Under the pieces are notes generated by a model. The model had not been told where the DNA came from, did no database searches, and was given only the letters and a program-made list of their open reading frames with translations. 28,618 bases of DNA from Rikenellaceae bacterium (GTDB lineage: Bacteria > Bacteroidota > Bacteroidia > Bacteroidales > UBA932), in the NCBI GenBank assembly GCA_900767405.1, contig CAAFZB010000055.1:1-28618 (forward strand), written 5' to 3'. A program made the position numbers and the translations under genes. Shown here piece by piece: positions 7,688-15,142 of this stretch. Position 1 is the stretch's first letter. Each line of letters opens with the position of its first letter.

Positions 7688-8107
7688 TTATTTCAAAAAA
7701 AGTTTAAGTACAGCCGAAAGACGGTCGGGACAGCTTGTTCCCTTTCCTCCGCAGTCTATCCCCTCCAGCTTGTCTATGGCATCCACGACTTTCATACCGG
7801 TCACAAGTTTTGACACGGCCTGGGTGTTGCCGGGGCATCCGCCAATAAACTCAACTTTAACAATAACCGAATTCTTTACCGATACGTTTATTTGCCTGGG
7901 GCAGATGCCGTAGGGCTTTGCACATATTTTGCGTACACCGTCCGCGCCTGTATTATCTTCCAGTACCGTTATGGGAGCATTGTCCTGTGATGCAGCTTCG
8001 ACAGAGGCCGCTTCCTGTCCCCCGACGGGTTTAGCATTCGCACTGTTCCTGCCGCAGGCAACAAGTGCCACGCACAATGCGGCAGTAAGTAAAATTCGTG
8101 ATTTCAT
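7688..8107 (-). CDS. TSCPD-domain protein with a predicted lipoprotein signal
   Basis: The 139-residue product has two parts. Residues 1-18 form a lipoprotein-type signal (MKSRILLTAALCVALVAC, Cys18 in LVAC), followed by a polar linker to about residue 57. Residues 58-139 are a TSCPD domain of the four-cysteine TIGR03905 type: YGICPRQI (Cys69), FIGGCPGNTQAVSKL (Cys91), EGIDCGGKGTSCPD (Cys119, Cys126). Family knowledge: stand-alone TSCPD proteins are usually about 80 residues and cytoplasmic, and the same domain occurs at the end of some ribonucleotide reductases, where its cysteines are thought to bind metal. Export with lipid anchoring is therefore unusual. The gene starts a minus-strand operon with the HerA-like ATPase and manA. 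Function unknown. Confidence 0.8.
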   Translation of the reverse strand: MKSRILLTAALCVALVACGRNSANAKPVGGQEAASVEAASQDNAPITVLEDNTGADGVRKICAKPYGICPRQINVSVKNSVIVKVEFIGGCPGNTQAVSKLVTGMKVVDAIDKLEGIDCGGKGTSCPDRLSAVLKLFLK

Positions 8108-8154
8108 CTTGTCAATTATTTTAAATCATATAAATATACAAAAAAATTCCCATT

Positions 8155-9501
8155 TCAAAACCCTGGCTCCGATTCAAAATGCATCTTGGCACCTGTCTTC
8201 GGATGGTAAAACTCCAGCACTGCCGAATGCAGGCACAGACGACCGCTTCCTCCTCCGTACAGACGGTCTCCAAGAATCGGGCGGCCGAGCCCGAGGGGAT
8301 GCGCCGCGTGTACCCGCAGCTGATGGGTCCTCCCGGTGAGCGGATGGAATTTCACGTATGCCGTTCCGTCGGGAAGGACGGAAATCAGCTCCCAGTCGGT
8401 AACCGCCTGCTTCCCGTTCTCGAAATCCACCATCTGCCTGGGCCTGTCATAATAATCGCAGGACAGGGGAAGTATTATCCTCCCCGAAGCCGGAAGGGGC
8501 GGGAGTTCCCCGGCGGCGGCCAGCCTGGCAATGTAAGTCTTGGCCGTCTGTCTCTTCTCGAACTGCTGTTGGAGGATAGCCTGATTCTCTGCTCCCTTTG
8601 CAAATACGATCAGGCCCGAAGTGTCCATATCGAGACGATGGCAGGAGCATATGACGGCGGTGTTCCCCTCCCTTGCAGAGAGTCTTTCCTGCAACGATAC
8701 CTTTAAAGTTCTTCCCGGCACTGCCAACATTCCAGAAGGTTTGTCTGCTACAATTATGTCGTCATCTTCATACACTATCACAACCTTTTCCAGCTCCTGC
8801 GGATCCTCTTCAAGAGGGTTGGGTTCGACATCCAGTCCCTGCAGCATAAAAGACAGCAGAGGGCCGCATTTCCCGGTGCAGGAAGGATAGAATCTGCCCT
8901 GATGGCGCACTTCGTTTTTTGGAGAATCACCGTACCAGAACTCCCCCATCGCAAGGGGCCTGAGGCCGTGAAGATAGGCGTACTGCAAAAGCTTGGGAGC
9001 CGCACACTCTCCGGTTCCTGCGGGAGGGACCAGTCCTTTTGCGGCAAAGATATCCCAGATGCTTTCGCTCTCCCCTTTCGCATTATTCACTATATAATTG
9101 CGGAACAGCCACTCCTGCAAATCGTTGGAAAGGGAGCGGCGTTCGGTTTTGAGTTCCCGGGCCCTGGCAGGGTCGGCACATTGGGCAATCTCCCTGTTGA
9201 GAGCGGAAATTTCGGCTTCCTTTTCCTTAAAGTGACAGCCGGGGACCTGAAGGTCAAGAATTGGAGGAACAAAGCCTTCTACAACGCTGTGGCCTCCGGC
9301 AAGACCGGAAAAACCGTATAGGAAGTCAACCTTTCCGGCGCCGTCCTCAACCATAAGGGCCCCCAGCATCTTTCCCTCCGAAAAGAGTTTTCCAAGTTCC
9401 TCGGACCCGCCGATTCTGCTTATGATTTTTTCCGCCGCAGCCACCACTTCCGGGGCCGGAGTGTAGCAGAACGGATATGTAAACTTCCTGCCTTTGTTCA
9501 C
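8155..9501 (-). CDS. RluA-family RNA pseudouridine synthase with long N-terminal extension
   Basis: The 448-residue protein carries an RluA-type catalytic domain in its second half: IIVADKPSGMLAVPG at about 249-263, HRLDMDTSGLIVF at 288-300 with Asp291 as catalytic residue, and LTGRTHQLRVH near the C-terminus. It should turn a uridine in rRNA or tRNA into pseudouridine; the site cannot be told. Residues 1 to about 235 form an extension with charged helical stretches (about 92-135) and a cysteine pair in YPSCTGKCGPLLSFML (Cys208, Cys212). Such extended forms are known in Bacteroidota. The start is GTG at 9501; a TAATTTTG box on the minus strand at 9507-9514 lies only 6 bases upstream, so leader length or start may need revision. 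It is divergent from hydE. Confidence 0.86.
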   Translation of the reverse strand: MNKGRKFTYPFCYTPAPEVVAAAEKIISRIGGSEELGKLFSEGKMLGALMVEDGAGKVDFLYGFSGLAGGHSVVEGFVPPILDLQVPGCHFKEKEAEISALNREIAQCADPARARELKTERRSLSNDLQEWLFRNYIVNNAKGESESIWDIFAAKGLVPPAGTGECAAPKLLQYAYLHGLRPLAMGEFWYGDSPKNEVRHQGRFYPSCTGKCGPLLSFMLQGLDVEPNPLEEDPQELEKVVIVYEDDDIIVADKPSGMLAVPGRTLKVSLQERLSAREGNTAVICSCHRLDMDTSGLIVFAKGAENQAILQQQFEKRQTAKTYIARLAAAGELPPLPASGRIILPLSCDYYDRPRQMVDFENGKQAVTDWELISVLPDGTAYVKFHPLTGRTHQLRVHAAHPLGLGRPILGDRLYGGGSGRLCLHSAVLEFYHPKTGAKMHFESEPGF

Positions 9502-9541
9502 AAATGCAAAATTAACAATGTTTTTTTCTTGATTTCCCTAA

Positions 9542-9557
9542 AAAATCGTGCGATTTT
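9542..9557. promoter_or_regulatory. Palindrome in the divergent spacer before hydE (possible operator)
   Basis: AAAATCG and CGATTTT are perfect 7-bp inverted arms around TG, at 20 to 35 bases before the hydE ATG in the 75-bp spacer shared with the pseudouridine synthase gene. Its position fits a repressor or activator site for the hyd operon. It does not match the textbook Rex or FNR/CRP consensus. No T-run follows, so a terminator is less likely. Confidence 0.35.
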
Positions 9558-9576
9558 AGTTAAATTTACAGTTTGT

Positions 9577-10641
9577 ATGTACGAAGTACAGAAAGTGATA
9601 GACCAACTTAAGGTAAACCATCGGCTCGACGCACAGCAATACAGGCAGCTGCTTCTCGACAACGATGCGCAATCCTGCCGTTTGCTCCGGTCCGAGGCAA
9701 AGGATGCGGCACTTTCGGTATTCGGCAACAAAATCTTTATCAGAGGACTCATAGAAATAAGCAACCACTGCAGAAACAACTGCCTGTACTGCGGAATCCG
9801 CTCGGGCAATGCAAAGCTGCGGCGGTACCGCCTGGGCAAGGAACAGATTCTGGGCTGCTGCGCGAAAGGCTACAATCTGGGCTTCAGGACATTCGTCCTC
9901 CAGGGCGGAGAGGATCCCCTACAGAACGATGACTGGCTTCTGGACCTTGTCCGCTGCATCAAGTCGGCCTATCCCGACTGCGCGGTAACCCTTTCCCTGG
10001 GAGAGAAATCACAAGAGACCTACCGCAAGCTCAAGGCTGCCGGCGCCGACAGGTATCTGCTCAGGCACGAGACCTTCGATTCCGAGCATTACGCCCGGCT
10101 CCATCCGGCAGGAATGTCGGGCCTCTCCCGCAGGAACTGCCTTTCGGTCCTGAAGGGACTGGGATACCAGACGGGCTCCGGAATTATGGTAGGCAGCCCG
10201 TATCAGACGGTGGACAATCTGGTCGAAGACCTTCTGTATATTCAGGAACTCCGGCCCGAAATGGTTGGGATAGGACCTTTCATCCATCATAAGGACACCC
10301 CCTTCAAGGATATGCCGGACGGCAGCGTGGAGATGACTGCAAAGCTCATTTCCATATTCCGTCTTATGAACCCGAAGTCCCTGATACCTGCCACCACGGC
10401 GCTCTCGACCCTTGACCCCGAGGGACGGAAGAAGGGAATACTGGCCGGGGCCAACGTGGTGATGCCCAACCTTTCACCCGAATCTGTGCGCGAGGACTAC
10501 TCCCTGTATGAGGGGAAGGCGCACGCAGGGGCCGAGGCCGCCGAAGGACTCGAAGAACTTAGAAAAGAACTGCAGAGCATAGGATACGACATTGTGACAG
10601 ACCGTGGCGATTATGACTGCAGCCCAACTTCATATAACTGA
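9577..10641 (+). CDS. hydE: [FeFe]-hydrogenase maturase HydE (radical SAM)
   Basis: The 354-residue protein has the radical SAM CxxxCxxC signature in SNHCRNNCLYCGIR (Cys65, Cys69, Cys72), then the AdoMet-binding FVLQGGEDP and further HydE-type segments ending in GDYDC. HydE works with HydG and HydF to build the two-iron part of the H-cluster; it acts on the iron-cysteine-CO-CN precursor made by HydG and helps form the bridging dithiomethylamine. An in-frame TTG exists at 9529, but the ATG at 9577 (MYEVQKVIDQ) fits the family start. It is the first gene of the hyd operon; its stop is 4 bp before the hydG start. BioB- and PylB-like enzymes are relatives, but the context of hydG and hydF makes HydE clear. 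Confidence 0.95.
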   Translation: MYEVQKVIDQLKVNHRLDAQQYRQLLLDNDAQSCRLLRSEAKDAALSVFGNKIFIRGLIEISNHCRNNCLYCGIRSGNAKLRRYRLGKEQILGCCAKGYNLGFRTFVLQGGEDPLQNDDWLLDLVRCIKSAYPDCAVTLSLGEKSQETYRKLKAAGADRYLLRHETFDSEHYARLHPAGMSGLSRRNCLSVLKGLGYQTGSGIMVGSPYQTVDNLVEDLLYIQELRPEMVGIGPFIHHKDTPFKDMPDGSVEMTAKLISIFRLMNPKSLIPATTALSTLDPEGRKKGILAGANVVMPNLSPESVREDYSLYEGKAHAGAEAAEGLEELRKELQSIGYDIVTDRGDYDCSPTSYN

Positions 10642-10645
10642 AAGA

Positions 10646-12061
10646 ATGTATAACCCAAAATCTCATATAGCAGAAGAATTCATCGACGATGCCGAGATTC
10701 GGCAGACCCTTGAATATGCCCGGCAGAACAGCGGCAACCGTCCCCTCATAGAAGGCATCCTGGAAAAGGCGGCCCTCTGCAAGGGACTCAGCCACAGGGA
10801 GGCTGCTGTTCTTATGGACTGCGAGATTCCGGACCTGGTAGACAGGACCTTCGCTCTGGCAGAAGAAATAAAGCGGAAACTATACGGCAACAGGATAGTA
10901 ATGTTTGCCCCTCTGTACCTGTCGAATTATTGCGTGAACGGGTGCATATACTGCCCTTACCACGCAAAGAACAAGCATATTCCAAGAAGGAAGCTCACCC
11001 AGGAAGAGATTCGCAGGGAGGTGACGGCACTGCAGGATATGGGGCACAAGAGACTTGCCCTGGAGCTGGGCGAGCACCCTGTACAGAACCCTATCGAATA
11101 TGTGCTGGAGTCTATCAAGACCATTTACGGCATTCATCACAGGAACGGAGACATACGCAGGGTGAACATCAACATTGCGGCTACCACGGTAGAGAACTAC
11201 CGCAAGCTCAGGGATGCCGGCATAGGAACATATATATTGTTTCAGGAGACATACGACAAGCAGAAATACAAGATGCTTCATCCCACGGGGCCCAAGAGCG
11301 ATTACGCCTACCATACCGAAGCTATGGACCGTGCCCGCGAGGGAGGCATAGACGATATGGGAATAGGTGTGCTCTTCGGACTTTCGGGCTACCGTTATGA
11401 CCTGGTGGGACTTATGATGCACGCAGAGCATATGGAAGCCGCCCTCGGGGTGGGCCCTCACACCATCAGCGTTCCCCGCATCCGTCCCGCAGACGACATC
11501 AATCCCGAAGAATTCTCGGATGCCGTTCCGGACGAAAAATTCCTGCACATAGTTGCCGTGATCCGCTGTGCCGTGCCCTATACCGGAATGATTATCTCTA
11601 CCCGGGAGTCGGAGAAGGTGAGGAAGAGAGTGCTGGACCTTGGCATTTCCCAGATAAGCGGGGCATCCAGGACCAGCGTGGGAGGTTATACCCGGGAAGA
11701 CAGAGATGAGCAGACAGCTCAGTTCGACCTTGCCGACAAGCGCACCCTGGACGAGGTTGTTGCGTGGCTTATGGAACTGGGGCATATTCCCAGCTTCTGC
11801 ACGGCCTGCTATCGCGCCGGAAGGACCGGCGAACGGTTTATGAAAATCTGCAAGGGAGGAAAGATCCTGGACTGCTGCACCCCCAATGCAATACTTACCC
11901 TTAAGGAATACCTGCTGGACTACGCATCCCCCGAAACCAGGAAGCTGGGAGAGTCGCTCATTGCCCGGGAGGTGGAAAAAATAGACAACGAAACTATGCG
12001 CGCATCCCTTCTCAAGAACCTGCAGAGCCTTGAGGAAGGAAAACGCGACCTCAGATACTGA
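10646..12061 (+). CDS. hydG: [FeFe]-hydrogenase maturase HydG (radical SAM tyrosine lyase)
   Basis: This 471-residue enzyme splits tyrosine to supply the CO and CN ligands of the hydrogenase H-cluster, made on an iron-cysteine carrier. The radical SAM motif is SNYCVNGCIYCPYH (Cys96, Cys100, Cys103). The C-terminal cluster site that tells HydG from ThiH is complete: CTAC (Cys385, Cys388) and, 22 residues later, Cys411 in LDCCTPNA. The ATG at 10646 gives MYNPKSHIAEEFI, the family's usual N-terminus; an upstream GTG at 10604 would lie within hydE and adds atypical residues. It follows hydE by 4 bp and precedes hydF by 1 bp, so it is certainly in the same operon. Confidence 0.97.
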   Translation: MYNPKSHIAEEFIDDAEIRQTLEYARQNSGNRPLIEGILEKAALCKGLSHREAAVLMDCEIPDLVDRTFALAEEIKRKLYGNRIVMFAPLYLSNYCVNGCIYCPYHAKNKHIPRRKLTQEEIRREVTALQDMGHKRLALELGEHPVQNPIEYVLESIKTIYGIHHRNGDIRRVNINIAATTVENYRKLRDAGIGTYILFQETYDKQKYKMLHPTGPKSDYAYHTEAMDRAREGGIDDMGIGVLFGLSGYRYDLVGLMMHAEHMEAALGVGPHTISVPRIRPADDINPEEFSDAVPDEKFLHIVAVIRCAVPYTGMIISTRESEKVRKRVLDLGISQISGASRTSVGGYTREDRDEQTAQFDLADKRTLDEVVAWLMELGHIPSFCTACYRAGRTGERFMKICKGGKILDCCTPNAILTLKEYLLDYASPETRKLGESLIAREVEKIDNETMRASLLKNLQSLEEGKRDLRY

Positions 12062-12062
12062 T

Positions 12063-13223
12063 ATGAACCTGACGCCTGAATCCCATCGTCTTCACATTGT
12101 TCTGCTGGGCAACAGGAACAGCGGAAAGTCCTCCCTGCTCAACGCTCTTGCAGGACAGCGGGTTTCCATAGTATCCGACACCCCGGGGACGACCACCGAC
12201 CAGGTTCACAAGCCAATGGAAATCATCGGCCTGGGTCCTTGTGTCCTCATAGACACGGCCGGGCTGGACGATACCGGAGAGCTCGGGCAGAAAAGGGTTC
12301 AGGGCAGTTTGGATGCAGTGAAATCCGCCGACATAGTACTGGCGGTGCTGGATGCCTCGGAGTGCGTGATTCCCCGGCTTCCCCAATGCGGAGTGCCGGT
12401 CCTGCCGGTTGTCAACAAAGCCGACAAAGGGAATCCATCGGCGCTCAGTGCCTTCTGCCTCGAAACAGAGAAGGAATTCGGCGTAAAGCCGATAGTCACG
12501 AACGCCCTCAGCGGCGAAGGCGTCCGGGAACTCGTCCGTGCCATAAGGGAGTGCATTCCCGAGGACTGGGATGCGCCGCTGCTTACGGCCGGACTGCTGG
12601 ATGAAGGCGAACTTGCGGTGCTGGTGATGCCTCAGGACAGACTTGCGCCCAAGGGCCGTCTGATACTCCCCCAGCAGCAGACTATCCGCGAGCTGCTGGA
12701 CAGGAAATGCCGCATCGCCTGCTGCGATGCCGACACCTTGCCCGCAACGCTGGAATCCCTGAATGAAGCTCCCAAGGCAATAATCGCCGATTCGCAGGTT
12801 ATGGACAAGGTACGGGGGCTGAAGCCCGACGGGACGGTGCTCACCTCCTTCTCTATCCTGCTTGCCGCTGCCAAGGGGGATATCGCTTTCTTCAAGGAAA
12901 GCGCCAGGGCCATAGACCGGCTCACGCCCCGCTCGAGGGTACTCATAGCCGAGGCCTGCACTCACGCTCCTGCAGAAGAAGACATTGGCAGGGTGCAGAT
13001 TCCCCGGCTCCTGCGGTCCCGCGTGGGCGAAGGACTTGCCATAGACGTGGTTTCGGGCAGGGACTTTCCCGAGGACCTGAGAGCGTACAGCCTGGTGATT
13101 CATTGCGGAGCCTGTATGTTCAACCGCCGCTATGTGCTCGCCAGAGTGCAGCAGGCCAAGGACCAGGGCGTTCCTATGACCAATTACGGAGTAACAATAG
13201 CATATATCAAAAACCTGTTATAA
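12063..13223 (+). CDS. hydF: [FeFe]-hydrogenase maturation GTPase HydF
   Basis: HydF is the scaffold and delivery GTPase for the H-cluster two-iron unit. This 386-residue copy has all three expected parts. The Era-like GTPase domain shows GNRNSGKS (16-23), DTPGTTTD (39-46), DTAG (64-67) and NKAD (118-121). A dimerisation part with RLILPQQQTIRELLD follows. The C-terminal [4Fe-4S] site reads CTH (Cys299, His301) and, 45 residues on, HCGAC (His347, Cys348, Cys351), the family's CxH...HCxxC pattern. Start chosen at ATG 12063, one base after the hydG stop; an upstream ATG at 12030 lies inside hydG. The hydB start is 2 bp beyond its stop. All catalytic motifs are intact, so it should be functional. 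Confidence 0.96.
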   Translation: MNLTPESHRLHIVLLGNRNSGKSSLLNALAGQRVSIVSDTPGTTTDQVHKPMEIIGLGPCVLIDTAGLDDTGELGQKRVQGSLDAVKSADIVLAVLDASECVIPRLPQCGVPVLPVVNKADKGNPSALSAFCLETEKEFGVKPIVTNALSGEGVRELVRAIRECIPEDWDAPLLTAGLLDEGELAVLVMPQDRLAPKGRLILPQQQTIRELLDRKCRIACCDADTLPATLESLNEAPKAIIADSQVMDKVRGLKPDGTVLTSFSILLAAAKGDIAFFKESARAIDRLTPRSRVLIAEACTHAPAEEDIGRVQIPRLLRSRVGEGLAIDVVSGRDFPEDLRAYSLVIHCGACMFNRRYVLARVQQAKDQGVPMTNYGVTIAYIKNLL

Positions 13224-13225
13224 TA

Positions 13226-15133
13226 ATGAAAATCTCATCATTGAAAGATCTTGAACAGATCAAGGCCGAAACCCTTCCCCGACTGGAACTCAGGAACGAG
13301 AGTTCTCCCGAGACCGGTGAACAGACCTGCGGCCTTGAGAAGGGAACCGGGAAAATCCAGGTTCTCACCTGTGGGGGAACAGGATGCAAGGCATCTGACA
13401 GCGCCTCCATCGCTAAAAGAATGAAGGACTGCCTCGAACGCTTTGGCGTGGCAGACAAGGTCGAAGTCATCACGACGGGATGCTTCGGTTTCTGTGAAAA
13501 AGGTCCCATCGTGAAAGTGATGCCGGACAACACCTTCTACACCAAAGTTAAGCCCGAAGATGCGGAGGAGATCATCAAAGAGCACATTATTGGCGGAAGG
13601 AGGGTCCAGAGGCTTCTATACGTCGATCCCGAGACAAAAGAGGCGGTGAGTGACTCAAAGCATATGTCCTTCTACCGCAAGCAGGTCAGAATCGCATTGA
13701 GGAACTGCGGACTTATCGATCCCGAGAACATAAGCGAATACATTGCAAGGGACGGATATTCCGCTCTTGCAGACTGCCTGCTCCACAAGACTCCCGCAGA
13801 GGTGATAGACATCGTAAAGCAGAGCGGACTCAGGGGCCGTGGAGGTGCAGGCTTCCCTACCGGCAACAAATGGGATTTTGCAAGCAAGAGCAAATCTGAC
13901 ATCAAATACGTTGTCTGCAATGCCGACGAGGGAGACCCCGGTGCATTTATGGACCGCTCCATTATGGAGGGAGACCCCAACTCAATCATCGAGGCTATGG
14001 CAATCTGCGGTTTCGCGATTGGCGCAAAGTACGGTCTCATCTATGTAAGGGCAGAATACCCTCTGGCAATCCACAGGCTCCAGACAGCCATAGGACAGGC
14101 TCACGAACTCGGTCTGCTCGGAGACAATATCCTGGGTACCGGATTCAGCTTTGACATCACTATCCGCTACGGTGCCGGTGCGTTTGTCTGCGGCGAAGAG
14201 ACCGCGCTCATCCATTCTATGGAAGGCAAGCGCGGCGAGCCTACCCTCAAACCGCCTTTCCCTGCCGTAGAGGGTTACAAGAAATATCCAACCAACGTAA
14301 ACAACGTCGAGACCTGGGCCAACATTCCCGTGATTTTCCAGAAAGGACCCCAGTGGTTCGCTTCAATAGGCACAGAGAAGTCCAAGGGAACCAAGGTGTT
14401 CGCGCTTGCCGGCAAGATAAACAACGTCGGTCTTATAGAGGTTCCTATGGGAACAACCCTGCGTGAGGTAATCTACGATATCGGCGGCGGAATAAAGGAC
14501 GGCAAGAAATTCAAGGCCGTCCAGACCGGAGGTCCCTCTGGCGGATGCCTTACCGAGAAGCATCTGGACATTCCCATCGACTATGAAAGTCTGGGAGCGG
14601 CCGGTTCTATGATGGGCTCCGGAGGTATGATTGTAATGGACGAAGACAACTGTATGGTTCAGGTAGCCCGTTTCTACCTTGGATTCATAGTCGAGGAATC
14701 CTGCGGGAAATGCGTTCCCTGCCGTATCGGTAACAAGAGGATGCTCGAGATTCTGGACAAGATAGTTGCCGGCAACGGTACCGAGGAAGACCTCAAGAGA
14801 CTTGAGGAACTTGCGCAGGTTATCAAGGATACAGCCCTGTGCGGACTCGGACAGACTTCTCCCAACCCGGTTCTTTCCACCCTGTCGAATTTCAGGGACG
14901 AGTACCTGGAGCACGTCAACGAGAGGAAATGCCGCGCAAAGCAGTGTATGTCAATGCTTCAATACACCATTAACGAGAAGAATTGCGTGGGGTGCCATCT
15001 TTGCGCCAAGAATTGTCCTGCCAACGCTATCGTAGGCGAGCTCAAGCAGGCTCACGTAATTGACCAGAACAAGTGTATCAAGTGCGGTACCTGTATGAAC
15101 AACTGCCGTCTGCACGCCATCTCACTCAAATAG
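13226..15133 (+). CDS. hydB: Trimeric [FeFe]-hydrogenase subunit HydB (NuoF-like, NADH/FMN and Fe-S)
   Basis: The 635-residue subunit should carry the NAD(H)-reacting FMN site of an electron-bifurcating HydABC hydrogenase. In order: a thioredoxin-like [2Fe-2S] domain (Cys49, Cys54, Cys86, Cys90); the NuoF core with GLRGRGGAGFPTGNKW at 201-216 for FMN/NADH binding and NADEGDPGAFMDRS at 232-245; an SLBB region; the NuoF-type [4Fe-4S] site ESCGKCVPCR plus Cys539 (Cys493, 496, 499, 539); and a C-terminal pair of ferredoxin clusters (CVGCHLCAKNC at 587-597, CIKCGTCMNNC at 617-627). The full set matches HydB of the Thermotoga maritima type. The start at 13226 lies 2 bp after hydF; a longer frame from 13103 overlaps hydF and is not needed. 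hydA begins 9 bp after its stop. Confidence 0.93.
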   Translation: MKISSLKDLEQIKAETLPRLELRNESSPETGEQTCGLEKGTGKIQVLTCGGTGCKASDSASIAKRMKDCLERFGVADKVEVITTGCFGFCEKGPIVKVMPDNTFYTKVKPEDAEEIIKEHIIGGRRVQRLLYVDPETKEAVSDSKHMSFYRKQVRIALRNCGLIDPENISEYIARDGYSALADCLLHKTPAEVIDIVKQSGLRGRGGAGFPTGNKWDFASKSKSDIKYVVCNADEGDPGAFMDRSIMEGDPNSIIEAMAICGFAIGAKYGLIYVRAEYPLAIHRLQTAIGQAHELGLLGDNILGTGFSFDITIRYGAGAFVCGEETALIHSMEGKRGEPTLKPPFPAVEGYKKYPTNVNNVETWANIPVIFQKGPQWFASIGTEKSKGTKVFALAGKINNVGLIEVPMGTTLREVIYDIGGGIKDGKKFKAVQTGGPSGGCLTEKHLDIPIDYESLGAAGSMMGSGGMIVMDEDNCMVQVARFYLGFIVEESCGKCVPCRIGNKRMLEILDKIVAGNGTEEDLKRLEELAQVIKDTALCGLGQTSPNPVLSTLSNFRDEYLEHVNERKCRAKQCMSMLQYTINEKNCVGCHLCAKNCPANAIVGELKQAHVIDQNKCIKCGTCMNNCRLHAISLK

Positions 15134-15142
15134 AACACAGTT

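Noticed and set aside
9529..9576. Upstream TTG start for hydE
   Set aside because: It would add 16 residues not typical of HydE and run across the palindrome and AT-rich promoter region; the ATG at 9577 fits better.
10880..13103. Long minus-strand open frames of 301 and 350 codons opposite hydG and hydF
   Set aside because: Antisense shadows of two intact maturase genes with all catalytic motifs; no recognisable protein features.
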